Assembly (NCBI GenBank): GCA_963777975.1
Contig: CAVZSO010000010.1
Location: forward strand, 186,001-250,000
From: CSP1-4 sp963777975
GTDB taxonomy: Bacteria; Chloroflexota; Limnocylindria; Limnocylindrales; CSP1-4
Direction of reading: 5' to 3'
Length of the DNA stretch: 64,000 bases
The notes beneath the pieces are model-generated. The model did no database searches. It saw only the letters and a list, made by a program, of their open reading frames with translations, and was not told where the DNA came from. Made by a program: the position numbers and the translations under genes. Shown here in pieces: positions 36,185 to 46,659 of the stretch (positions within the stretch are counted from its first letter, which is position 1; each line of letters opens with the position of its first letter).

Positions 36185-38973
36185 GCGTCGCGCATCATCG
36201 CCGGGACGGGGTCGCGGCGTCGCGCGACGAGGGTCGCCGCGAGCATGACCATCAGCGCCAGGGCCGCCTGGGCGATGGCGACGCCGGAGACGACCGGCCA
36301 CTCGATGGTCGCCTCGACGATCTGGCCCGGTCGCACGAACTGGTCGAGCCCCAGGCTGGGCACGGCGATGAGGCCCATCAGGCAGCCCAGCGCCAGCCCG
36401 CCGAGGACGGCCGTGATGACCACGGTGCCCTGCTCCACGACGATGACGCCGAGCACCTGTCGCGGACGCGTCCCGAGGGCCCGCAGGAGGGCGATCTCGC
36501 CGTGCCGAGCGGCAACATCGCCCACGACGGCGGCGGCCACGACCAGGGCCGCGAAAGCAAGCGCGACGCCGAACGCGAGCAGGAAGCCGGTCGAGGTGTC
36601 GCGGACCAGGGGATCCGACTCCAGCCCCGCCCGGACGTCGGCACGCGAGGCCAGGGCGACGTTCGGCGCACCGAAACGCCCGACGGTCCCCTCGCGCATC
36701 GCTGCGCCCATCGCCGGCGACGCACGGACGAAGATCTGGTTCGGGGCGAACGCGTGTGTCGGGTCCGCTGCCCGGACGGCCCCCGCGGGGACGATGACGG
36801 TCCCCTGCGGCGACCCTGCGCCAGGGAACTCAGCCGCGATGCCTGCCACGCGGAAGTGGGCGGCTTTGCCGAGTCCCGAGAGCTCGAAGAGCTCGCCGAC
36901 CTTGAGCGCGGGCCGCCGGGCGGCCTGGCCGACGAGGATGGCTGGGATCGCGGTTTCTGGCGTCGTGCCCGCCGATCCATCCCACGCGGTGGAGGTGAAG
37001 GCCTCCGGCAGCAGGCCATCCGCTGGTGTGCCAGCCACGACGCGACGGTACGCCTCGGCGTCGAGCGCCTCGGCCACGACCGGCATCGCACGCACCGAGC
37101 CTCCAGCCAGGAATCCATCCCGCAGGATGACCTCGGCCGCGGATTCCACGCCCGGCACGTCAGCGACCCCGAGGGGCAGGTTGTCGCGGGTGGCGGAGTC
37201 GATCCGATACTCCGCGCCGACCGCCATCCAGGCGACGAGGTCCTGTTGGCGTTGGAGGCTGGCGAGCACGATGGTGCTGAAGACACCGATGGCGAGCGTC
37301 ACGACCAGGATGACGAGGGGCACCTGAAGCGAGCCGCCTCCGCGCGACGGCCCACGCAGGGCATGCACGGGTACGAAGCCACGATACGCTGCAGCTACTG
37401 CGGAGAGGACGCGGACGATCGGCAGGTAGCAGCGCCAGGCGATCAGGCCGCCCGTCAGCGCGACGATGGTCGGCACCAGCACGAGGAGCGGATCGACGCC
37501 GGCGAGGGCTGACGCGGAGGTGACCCCGTTCGTGCTCGAACCGGCCGCCTCGGTCGCGCCTCGTTGGCCGATCCAGATCACGCCAGCCACGGCCACGGCG
37601 ACCAGCAGGCCGTCTCGGACGAGCGATCGGGGTCCGCCCCACCAGGCTGTCGGGCGCGCCTGTCGCAGGAGGCCGGCGTCCTCGCGAAGGACGTGCCTGG
37701 TCGTGATGATGACCAGCGCCAGGGTGAGGGCCGCCATGGCGACGGCGATGAGGCCGATGCCGATGGCCCAGGCAGGACCGGCGAGCACGATCATCGATCA
37801 CCGCGGGGAGGATCGTCGCCGGCACCACGATGACGAGCGCAAGGATGAGTCGCGTCAGGATGACCTGCCGATCGGTGGCGCCCCGGGCACGGATCACGCG
37901 CACCGCCGACTGCCGCCGCCGGGCGATGGTCGCGGCGATCATCCCGAGCGCACCGACGGCCGCCGCCGCCGGCCCGATGAGCGCGAGGATGATGGCCGCC
38001 TGGGCGGTGCTCCGCTCGGCGATGTAGCGCTCGAGGATGGTCAGCAGGCCGGTCGAGAGGCTGGGCACATCCGAACCCTCGGTCGAGCCACGGAACGGGT
38101 ACCTGACGCGGAGCCTGCCAAGCTCGGCCGCGATGGTCTCCGCGGCCGCTCCCGACCTGCGGCCCCAATCGAGGATGAAGTGCCAGGCATAGCTCGAACG
38201 CGCTGCCGAATCGGCCGGCGACGCTCGCGAGCTGGTCGGTCGCCATGAGCGCCGTCGCATGGACGGCCACCGATTCGTAGTCCTTCTCGATGATGACACG
38301 GGGGATCAGAAGCGCGCCATCCGCCCATTCGTCGTTCGTTGGCTCGAGCGGCTCGAAGACGCCGACGATCCGGACTGGCACCGAGTCGCCTCGCTCAGGG
38401 TTGAGCGTGACCTGGTCGCCGACGGCCAGCTGACGACCGATGACCCAGCCACCGCTCTTGAGGCTCGAGAGCGTCTCTGCCGAGACGGCGATCTCGGTGA
38501 TCTCGCCGGTCGCCTCGGGCGCGCGACCTTCCAGGAAGCGGATGCGCTGCTCGATGTTCGGCTGCGCCCGCAGGCGGAGGCTTGCGGTGTACCCGTCACC
38601 GTGCCAGCTCGGAGGCGCCCAGGTCCGGGGTGTCGGCCGTGGTCACGACATGATCGACCAGTCCAGCGACGCTCGGCGGCAGATCGGCCTGAAGGCGTTC
38701 CCCGGCCGCCCGCACCTCGGCGAGCGGGTCCGACGGCGGGCCATCGAGGCGCCCGTCGAGGGTGAACGCAAGGTCGCGCTGGAGCGGCGGTGCGGCCGCC
38801 ATCATGGCCGGCAACGCCGCGTCGGCAGCTCTGGTGAAGACGATCGGTGCAGCCATCGCGAGCGTCGTCGTGACGAGCACCAGGATGGCGAGCGAAAGCG
38901 AACCCGCGCGATCGGCTCGCAGATCCAACCGCGCCAGGTGCAGCGCGCGAGGTCGGCCGGAACGCGTGCTCAT
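36181..38973 (-). CDS. Large FtsX/MacB-type permease 1 (at least three frame breaks)
   Basis: A permease of about 930 residues with an FtsX-type architecture. It starts MSTRSGRPRALHLARLDLRA (ATG 38973, overlapping the stop of permease 2) and a first helix SLAILVLVTTTLAMAAPIVF, then a large extracytoplasmic domain (IRFLEGRAPEATGEITEIAV, VRIVGVFEPLEPTNDEWADG), then an FtsX core (AAAAVGALGMIAATIARRRQ, VIRARGATDRQVILTRLILA), a second soluble domain (NQIFVRASPAMGAAMREGTV), and a final FtsX core (GEIALLRALGTRPRQVLGVI) ending at 36181. Frame changes occur near 38600, 38190 and 37795. With ATPases 1 and 2 it forms a mechanotransmitting ABC system. Confidence 0.75.
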
Positions 38974-41900
38974 CGATCGGCCTCAGCGATGCGCAGGGTG
39001 GCGGCGACGCGGACGCTGGCGATGGCGCGCCGGGCGGCCAGGACGCTGAGCAGGAAGGCGAGTGCGCCGAGCGCCGACCAGCCCCACGGCGAGGTCCCAC
39101 GCCATGGCAGCGACCGGTGGCGGCACCGGCGCCTGGCCCTCGAGCGTGAGCGTGATCGAGGGCATCACGACCCAGGCCAGGACAAGGCCGACGAGGATGC
39201 CACCGACGACGCCGACGACGATCAGGAAGGCCGACTCGATGGCCAGCCATCCGAGCAGCTGTCGTCGACCCAGCCCCAGGGCCCGAGCCACGGCGAACTC
39301 CCCTCGTCGGCTGGAGACCGTGTACCACAGGCTGATGGCCAGGCCGACGAGCGCGAAGAGGAGGGCCGCTCCTGCGACCAGACCGAGGATGGCGGTGACG
39401 CCGGCCTGGAACGGGTCGCTGGTGCGCGCCTCGAGGGCATCCGATCGCACGGCCTTGGTCTCGATCGGGAACGGGGATGCGACCAGCGCCGCGCTGGCCG
39501 CAGCGGGGTCGGCACCGGCGTCGAGCGTCAGCCACCAGCCGTCCGCCGGCATCAGCGCGCCGCTGCGGACCCACTCGGCGAGCTGCATCGTCGGCAGGTC
39601 GAGGAGCGCGGCGGGACGTGACGGATCGAGCGTCGGCACCAACGCGACCGTGCCGACCACGTCGATGGTCCGGATGTCCGCGAACCCCTGGGTCAACGAG
39701 ACCGAGCCGTCGGCGGCGGGCGGCGATTGGCTGACCAGTCGCTCATCGGCCAGGCTTGGCAGCGCGACGCCGCCGATGTCGGCCAGCTCGCGAGCGCCGA
39801 CGGTCATGATCAGGTCGTCGAGACCGGCCGGTGGCGACGCGGCGTCCAGGCTCACGCTGGCGCCGGGACCGGTGGTCGTCACCCGGCCGTCCGGATCCAT
39901 GCGCGGTGTGACGACCTTCGCCCAGGTCCACGCCGAGTCGATGGTCGTCATGTCGAGCGGCGTCCAGTCGGAGCCGCTGGCCGTCGCCCCGCTCGGCGCC
40001 GCGGCGACTTCCAGGCCGGTCAACCGGGCGGAGCCCTCGGCGATGGTGCCCGGTGGGATCGTCCCGCTCAACTCGACGGCCACCAGCTCGAGCGGGCCAT
40101 CCGCTGGCATCGTCGTGCCGTCGGGAAGCCGCAGGTCGAGCGGGATCTCGACCGTTTCCGTGCCAGATCCGACGCGCCCGTTCGACGACGCGCGATGGAG
40201 CAGACCGGCCGAATCACGAACGACCGCGGTCACGGTCAGGTCGAGCGGTCCGGTCGACGGGCACGATGGAGGACGGGCCGGGTGCCGGTTCCGAGCGGAC
40301 GCTCGAGTCCACGCTCGCGCGCAGCCGCATCGCATCAGCGGGCAGCGGCACGACGCTGAGCGTCGGCCGCGCCGCCGCCATGGCGCGCAGCTGGTCGGCG
40401 AACGGCGCACTCGCGAGATCCGAGCGGAGATCGACGACCCCGGCGGCCAGCTCCGGCACCAGCGCGACGAACGTGCCCCTGCCGTTCGGTCGGCGCGTGT
40501 CGAACGGCTGCACGACGATCGGCGCCGCTTCGGCGATCCCGTCGATGCCCTCATAGGCGCCGCGTGCGAGGGCCATCGCTGGCAGGGCATCCGTGGTCGC
40601 GTCGGCCGCCTTGGCGATGATGTCGACCGGCACCGCGGTCGAGACCTGGTCGACCTGGGACTGGCGCCACGTGCGCTCGTAGCTGGCGGCCAGGAAGGCG
40701 ATGGCCACCGCTACCACGAGGAGCAACGCCGAGCGGCTGTAGCGGGACGAGCGTCGCGCGATGGAGCGCGCCGCCATCGGACCGACCACACCCGGCCGAC
40801 GGGCGGCGAGCCGCTCCATCAGCGTGGCCAGGGCCGGGACCACGCGCATCGTCAGCACGGCACCGGCGGCCAACCCGATGGCGGGTGCCGCCACCAGCAA
40901 GGGATCGATGCCGACGCTGCCGCGGAAGGACTGCGAGATCGGCGCACCGTTGGCACGCAGCTCCCAGAGGACGACCGCGGCGAAGGCGACGAAGGCGAGG
41001 TCGAGCCCGGTGCGGTGGGCCGCGGTGCGCGACAGCTGCCGGCCGACCGATCGGCGGACCGAGGCGATCGGGCCGCTCGTCGTCAGTACGGGGATGGCCA
41101 TGCCGATGACCGCCACGCCGGCCGCGATGGCCGCCAGGGTGACGGCCTCGGACGTCAGTCGCGGGGCGACGAAGACGGTCCCGGCAGGACCGAGCGCGCC
41201 GAGCACGACGAGGAGACCGGCCGCCAGGATGGGCGCCAGCAGCACGGCCGGCAGCGACGAGGAGGATCGCCTCGGTGGCGGCCAGTCGGAGGAGCTGCGC
41301 CGTCGTTGCGCCGCGCACACGCAGGACCGCCGTCGTGCCCCGGCGTCGCTCGACGACCATGGCCGCGACCATGATCAAGGCGTAGCCACCGAGGATGATG
41401 ATCTGCCCGTCGAGGAGGAGGATGCCGCTGCTGCTCGATCGCGTGCCGGACGTGGCCCGGGTCAGCAACGCCGGCAGGTCCGAAGCCACGTCGGCCGTGC
41501 CCTTGCGGCCGACGTCCGCATCGATCCGTTGCGCGAGCCCTCCGACGCCGGCGGCGACGCCGGCGACCGTGGTCGGATCGAGGGCCTCCCGATCCGGCAC
41601 CACCCGCCAGCCCATGACCGCCCAGATGTCGGTCAGCCGGCCGAGCAGGAGTGCACGATCGACCATCAGGGGCCCCAGCGTCGTGAAGTTCGCGACCGAC
41701 TGCGATCCGTCGATGGCCAGGGCGTCCGCGAACCAGTATCGATCGCTCGGATCGAGCGGCTCGTAGATACCGCCGATGCGGACCGGCACCGACAAGCCGT
41801 CGACCCCGCGGCCCTGGACGGTGATGCGCTGACCGACCTCGAGCCCGAGCTTGGCCGCGGCGGCGCTGGAGATCGCGGCCACGATCGTGCCGTCGGCGTC

Positions 41901-42293
41901 CGCCTCGGCCGGCGGCCAATCGCCTGCGACGAGACGGGCATGGTCGGCCAGGCCATCCCAGCTGCCGAAGACGAGGATGTCTCGTGGGGCGCGGCCGGCG
42001 AGACGGTAGCCATCGGAGGTGACGGAGCTCCAGATCGTGCCCAGGGCCGGACCGAGCGCACGGGACAGCTCTGTGTGCACGATGCCATCGACCTGCTCGG
42101 CTTCCTCAGGGTGGATCGAGGCCGTCATCTGCAGGTCGGCATCGGCCCCGGGCGCCGCGGCGAGGACCTGCTGGATGGCCGACCGCGCGACCGCGTCCGA
42201 GCGCATCGCGCTGGCGACCATGGCCGTCGTCGCGATGACGATGGTCAGCCAGGCGGCCGCCACCAGGATGCGGTCGTCGCCGATGCGGGACAC
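38970..42293 (-). CDS. Large FtsX/MacB-type permease 2 (at least three frame breaks)
   Basis: A second permease of similar plan, about 1,100 residues. First helix: ILVAAAWLTIVIATTAMVAS; soluble domain with LVFGSWDGLADHARLVAGDW and RIGGIYEPLDPSDRYWFADA; FtsX core GGYALIMVAAMVVERRRGTT and VLRVRGATTAQLLRLAATEA; later segments VGPMAARSIARRSSRYSRSA and, near the C-terminus, LVGLAISLWYTVSSRRGEFA and VARALGLGRRQLLGWLAIES. Frame changes occur near 41270, 40260 and 39090; the last leads to RIAEADR and a TGA at 38970 that overlaps permease 1. The start is uncertain: GTG 42293 is the first in-frame start, but the frame upstream (TRRGWLGLVV) looks coding, so the true start may be near 42480 with another break. 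Confidence 0.72.
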
Positions 42294-42554
42294 GACCAGC
42301 CCGAGCCAGCCGCGCCGCGTCCGCCATCGACGAGACGCGGCATCCGGCGCCGGCAGCGCCGTCGCGCCGTCGCCTGGCTCGGGTCGCTGGTCCGGGGGCG
42401 GTGCGGCCGAGACGTGGCTCGTCGGAGCGCCCGATGCGTCGTGGCCCGGCGAGCGTGGCGCGAGGGGGACGTCACCGGCTCAGTGTGGCGTGTCCGCGGC
42501 AAGGCCTGCTGTCGGCTCGCCGACGTTGCCCCACGCTCGCATCTCGGCCCGGGA

Positions 42555-43440
42555 TCAGGACCGCTCGAAGGCGAGCACCATGAGCAGCTCCAATCGTTCA
42601 CCGGGCGGGAGCATGGTCAACGCGTCGGGCTCGCTTCGCAGGAGACGCCGCAGTCCCTGCGGGGCGTGCGTCTCCGGTTCGACGGCCACCGCCGGCGCGC
42701 CACCCGGGCTGGCGGCCACGATGCACAACGACGGGGACTCGACACGCATCTCGGCCCGGATCCCGAGGTCGGGCCAGCGCAGCTCGACGGGGGTCCCGGT
42801 CAGATTCGCCCAGGTGCCGTCAAGTCCATCGGCCATCCTGGCCACGACCCGCAGGTCGGACGTGCCGCTGACCGCGATCGGCCGCGGAGAGGTGTCCAGG
42901 TTGCTGAGGTAGACGGACTCGCCGCGGATGGCGACCTCGATCGGCTTGAGGAACCAGGGATGCAGGCCGATGCCCGCCGGCATCGGTGCTGTCATCGAGG
43001 TTCGTCAGCGCCAGGGCCACCCGCAGGTCGGTACCGACGACGGTGACCTGCTGGCGGACCTCGTAGCGCCAGGGCCAGCCGTCACCGCCACCGGCGACGA
43101 CGAAGGAGCCCGGCGCTTCGATCGCCCACGGACGCAGGTAGACCTGGCCGTGGATGGCCGTGCCGTCGACGAAGTTGACGCCCAGCGCCACGGTCCGGCC
43201 ACCGACCTCGGTCGGCGTCGGCTCGAGTCGATTGCACCATGGCGCCATCACGTAGCTGCCCCACATGAACGGATCGTCGATATACGTCGCTGGGTCGTCT
43301 GGGCTCAGCAGCAGATCATGGCCGAACGCCCGCAGCCGGTGCAGCCTGGCGCCGAGGCCGGGCAGGACGACGACTTCGAGCGGCTCGCCGCCGATGCGGA
43401 CCTCGCTCCCCGTCCCGCCGGCGCTGGCGTTGCCGACCAT
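42555..43440 (-). CDS. Aldose 1-epimerase-like (galactose mutarotase fold) protein (one frame break)
   Basis: A protein of about 295 residues with the GalM superfamily pattern. From 43440: EVVVLPGLGARLHRLRAFGH, FMWGSYVMAPWCNRLEPTPT (the RN-type substrate region), GTAIHGQVYLRPWAIE (catalytic His region). After a break near 42993 the next frame continues with APMPAGIGLHPWFLKP, whose His-Pro-Trp is also characteristic, and ends LELLMVLAFERS. Such enzymes interconvert sugar anomers or bind sugars in the cytosol. It lies upstream of the FtsX operon and just after the M24-fold gene, 31 bases from its stop. Confidence 0.8.
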
Positions 43441-43470
43441 CAGCGTCGACCGCCGCGTGCGCTGCGCATC

Positions 43471-44847
43471 TCAGCCGACCAATGTCATGGCGTGGTCGGA
43501 CCGGAGCAGGAAGGGCGGCAGCAGCGCCGGCATGTTCGAGAAGGGCAGCACGTCCGGGTGGAGGTCGATGCCGAGGGCCTCGCGCATGAAGCTCCGGCGG
43601 GCCCCGATGCGCGTCCAGGCATCGGGGTAGCGCGCAGCGATCTCGCCGCGCAGGGCTTCGTCGGCCAGCGCCAGCCCGTCCTCGATGTTGGTCGTGAAGT
43701 AGTCGGTCCCGGTGGCCGGGATGACGTCCGACTGGAAGGCCATGCCCGATCGGAGCTCGATGGTCGAGCCCGCGAAGATCGGCGAGTTGACCCATTCGTC
43801 GAGCTGGATCTGATGGCCCGGGTTGAGGAAGACGCCGAAGAACGGGTCGCCCAAGCGACGCTCGATGATCGCCGCCAGCTCACCACCGACAGCGCCCACA
43901 TGAAGCGCGCGGTACCACTCGGCGATGGCTTCGAAATACGGCGCCACGAGCCGCTCCACGTAGTCGGCGATGCCGCCCGGCAGCTCGGCGGCTTCCTCGA
44001 CCACGAAGCCGGCCCGACAGGTGAGCGCGCCCCAGATCCCGAACGCGACGGTGAACCGATCGCCACGCTCGACGGGCCGGTCGCTGGGGCTGAGCAGGCC
44101 GAAGGTGGCGCGCGGGCCGGCGGTGAGCATCAGGTGGCACGAGAGCGGGGTCCCGTTCCAGCCCAGCAGCGCCACAGCCTCGTGCTCGGTCATGCCGGGT
44201 CGGAGGCCGACCAGCAGGTCGTGCACGCCGGCGGATGTCTGGCAGGCGGCCCACTCCAGGCACGCCAGCTGATCGACGTCGTTGATGACGCGCAGCCCAT
44301 CCGCGGCGTCGATGAGCAGGTCATTGGCGTTCTCGACGAGGCCGGCGCCGCCGACCAGGCCGCGCAGCTCGTCGACCAGGAAGGCCGGTGCCTCCATCGT
44401 CGCTCGACTGGCATACGTCTTCCAGCCCGCGACGCCGACATGACCGCCAGCGACGATGCCTTCGTCGGCGAGGACGGCGGCCAGCGGGCGGGAGCGGTCA
44501 CGTGGCTGGCCCGGCAGGCTGAGGTCCTGATGCAGGATGCGGCGCATCGGCAGCGCTGCGGCGCCGGCCATGGCGTAGCACTCGTTGCCGACCAGGATGG
44601 CCGGAGCCTCGTCACGGCCGACGACGAGGATGGCCTCCTCGAAGCGCGGGTCGAAGCCCGTCAGGTAGCTCATGTTGGCGCTGTGCTCGCGGTCCGCGTA
44701 GACCACGACGTGCTGGTAGCCGCGACGCTCGGCGCGCTCGCGCAGCGCTTCGAGGCGGGCGGCGTAGGTCGCGGCCGGGACGGACGGCATCGCACGTGGC
44801 CTGCCGAAGTCGGGCAGGGTGACGGGTGCCAGCCGCGCGCGATCCAT
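43471..44847 (-). CDS. M24-family (pita-bread fold) protein with altered metal ligands
   Basis: A 458-residue protein of the creatinase/prolidase family. The N-terminal domain (to about 170) includes YADREHSANMSYLTGFDPRF, and the C-terminal pita-bread domain has MTEHEAVALLGWNGTPLSCH, RFTVAFGIWGALTCRAGFVV, FLNPGHQIQLDEWVNSPIF and RSGMAFQSDVIPATGTDYF. In active metallopeptidases these positions hold Asp, Asp, His, Glu, Glu. Here the Asp-containing strand reads AFGIWGALTCRAG and the first Glu motif reads FQSDVIP, so most metal ligands are missing. A non-metal creatinase-like hydrolase or a binding protein is more likely than an aminopeptidase. ATG 44847 has GGGAG 9 bases upstream. Confidence 0.8.
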   Translation of the reverse strand: MDRARLAPVTLPDFGRPRAMPSVPAATYAARLEALRERAERRGYQHVVVYADREHSANMSYLTGFDPRFEEAILVVGRDEAPAILVGNECYAMAGAAALPMRRILHQDLSLPGQPRDRSRPLAAVLADEGIVAGGHVGVAGWKTYASRATMEAPAFLVDELRGLVGGAGLVENANDLLIDAADGLRVINDVDQLACLEWAACQTSAGVHDLLVGLRPGMTEHEAVALLGWNGTPLSCHLMLTAGPRATFGLLSPSDRPVERGDRFTVAFGIWGALTCRAGFVVEEAAELPGGIADYVERLVAPYFEAIAEWYRALHVGAVGGELAAIIERRLGDPFFGVFLNPGHQIQLDEWVNSPIFAGSTIELRSGMAFQSDVIPATGTDYFTTNIEDGLALADEALRGEIAARYPDAWTRIGARRSFMREALGIDLHPDVLPFSNMPALLPPFLLRSDHAMTLVG

Positions 44848-44887
44848 CGCTGCCACTCCCTGTCTGCCTGGTCCTGTCGGGCGACGC

Positions 44888-46594
44888 TCAGTCGGCGCCC
44901 GGCGTCCATGGTCGCACGGCGTCGGCGCCGCGTTCGATGACGGCGAAGCCGTCGGCCGGCAGGGACTGCCAGGGACCGAGCTCGCCATCCGGCCACTGGA
45001 CCTGGACCTCGGCCGTCTGCGACGGACCCAGCCCGAAGTGCGTCCAACCGAGCTGGCCGCCCTCGTGGCCACCGCCGACGGTCAGCTCGCGGTCGATGAC
45101 CCGATCGCCGATCTTGACGCTGATCCAGGCGCCGATCGCGTCGCGGTTCGCGCCTGGCTGCTCGAGACGGACGGCCGCCCAATGACCCATCGGCGCCGGC
45201 GCATCGGCCGTGCCCGCCCCGACGCCTCGCCACAGGCGGACGTTTTCGCGACGCGCGACCTCGACGATGTCGAGCAGGCCATCCAGGTTGAGATCGACCA
45301 CCGCCGCCCCGCGACCCCTGGCGAAGTCGACGATGCCGGCGTCCTCGGCGCCCTCGACGAAGGTGTGATCGGGCTGGCCGATGAGCAGGTTGGGCGGATC
45401 CTTGGCCGCGAACTCCTCCATCGCCTCGACGTTGCCCTTGGTCACGAAGAGATCCATGAAGCCGTCGTTGTTGACGTCCTGGAACTCGGCATGCCAGGCG
45501 GTCGAGTTCCTGGTGTCGCCGCCCGCGTACGGGCGCGTGGCGGTCGTGCCCATCTTCCGGCTGATGTCCGTGTAGTCGGGCCCCTGCGCGCCATCGACGA
45601 GCGTCTGGAGCATGTTGTCGGCCTGGTTGGTCAGGAAGACCTCCGGCTTGCCATCGCCGTCGATGTCCTGGCTGGCGATGCCCATGCCCCAGATGCGCAA
45701 CAGCTGCCAGCCCTCGTCGCGGGTGTAGAGCCGCGGCGGCTCACCGGGCGTCATCTTCCAGAGCTGCTCCTCGCCGTCGGACAGGTCGCTGTAGTAGTGA
45801 TGATCGTTGGAGACCCGCAGGTCGCGCTGACCGACGTGGTCCCAGTCGCTGAAGAGCATCGAGAGCGGGCACCACGACGATGATCCGAGCGTCGATGGCG
45901 GGCCGAAGCCGCCCGAGGTCGCCGGACGGACGAGCTGGTTGGGCTGGCAGAGCTCGTCCGGGTCGGTGAAGTCCTCGTCGTGATAGTTGCCGATCGCCAC
46001 CGTCGGCCACGTCGAGCCCGCTTCCCAGGTCGCCGCGAAGGCGGTCGTCCACTCGTTGCCACCGTCGAAGCCCCACGCCTCGTTGGCTCGCTCGAACCGG
46101 CAATCGCCGAGCCCGCGCAGGAGGACGTTCTCGCCGTGGCGCAGCACCGCCAGGTCGGTGACGCCATCGCCGTCGATGTCGAGCGGGTAGGCACCGGTGA
46201 CCGCGTCGAGGTCGGTCGTCGGATCGGACAGCCGTTCGAAGCGGAGCGCACCGCCGATCGGACTCTTGTTCTCGAAGAGCGCCGCCGGCCGGGTGCCACC
46301 GGCGAGATAGAGCTCAGGCTTGCCGTCATCATCGCAGTCGAACGCCGCCACGCCGCCGCCGACGAAGTAGGAGAACTCGCCGTCGTAGATGTGATCGAGG
46401 CCGGCGGCCGCCGCCTCCTCCACGAACCGCGGGGCCGGCGCTGCAGCCGTGGGCGTGTCCTTGTTGCCGGACCGGACGGCGCCGAGCGCGACGGCAGCGA
46501 CCGCGACCACCAGGAGGAGAAGGCCGAGGGCGAAGAGGACGATGAGCAGGCGCCGACGACCGCGCGGGCCGTCGGCGACGTTCGGGCCGGACAC
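44888..46594 (-). CDS. CRTAC1/UnbV-type FG-GAP repeat protein (ASPIC/UnbV)
   Basis: A membrane-anchored extracytoplasmic propeller protein of about 569 residues from GTG 46594; a TTG at 46612 is an alternative. One membrane helix (LLIVLFALGLLLLVVAVAAV) is followed by FG-GAP/VCBS repeats with calcium-loop motifs: AAFDCDDDGKPELYLAGG, YPLDIDGDGVTDLAVLRH, QDIDGDGKPEVFLTNQAD, QDVNNDGFMDLFVTKGN and VDLNLDGLLDIVEVARR. The C-terminus is the ASPIC/UnbV domain (GAWISVKIGDRVIDRELTVG, HFGLGPSQTAEVQVQWPDG). It follows the UnbU-like membrane gene, an arrangement also found in enediyne clusters. Confidence 0.85.
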   Translation of the reverse strand: MSGPNVADGPRGRRRLLIVLFALGLLLLVVAVAAVALGAVRSGNKDTPTAAAPAPRFVEEAAAAGLDHIYDGEFSYFVGGGVAAFDCDDDGKPELYLAGGTRPAALFENKSPIGGALRFERLSDPTTDLDAVTGAYPLDIDGDGVTDLAVLRHGENVLLRGLGDCRFERANEAWGFDGGNEWTTAFAATWEAGSTWPTVAIGNYHDEDFTDPDELCQPNQLVRPATSGGFGPPSTLGSSSWCPLSMLFSDWDHVGQRDLRVSNDHHYYSDLSDGEEQLWKMTPGEPPRLYTRDEGWQLLRIWGMGIASQDIDGDGKPEVFLTNQADNMLQTLVDGAQGPDYTDISRKMGTTATRPYAGGDTRNSTAWHAEFQDVNNDGFMDLFVTKGNVEAMEEFAAKDPPNLLIGQPDHTFVEGAEDAGIVDFARGRGAAVVDLNLDGLLDIVEVARRENVRLWRGVGAGTADAPAPMGHWAAVRLEQPGANRDAIGAWISVKIGDRVIDRELTVGGGHEGGQLGWTHFGLGPSQTAEVQVQWPDGELGPWQSLPADGFAVIERGADAVRPWTPGAD

Positions 46595-46659
46595 CGCGGC
46601 ATTGAAGCACAACCCGCTCGAAGCGCCTTCGCGACACCAGGCGCCATGCCAGCGGAACG

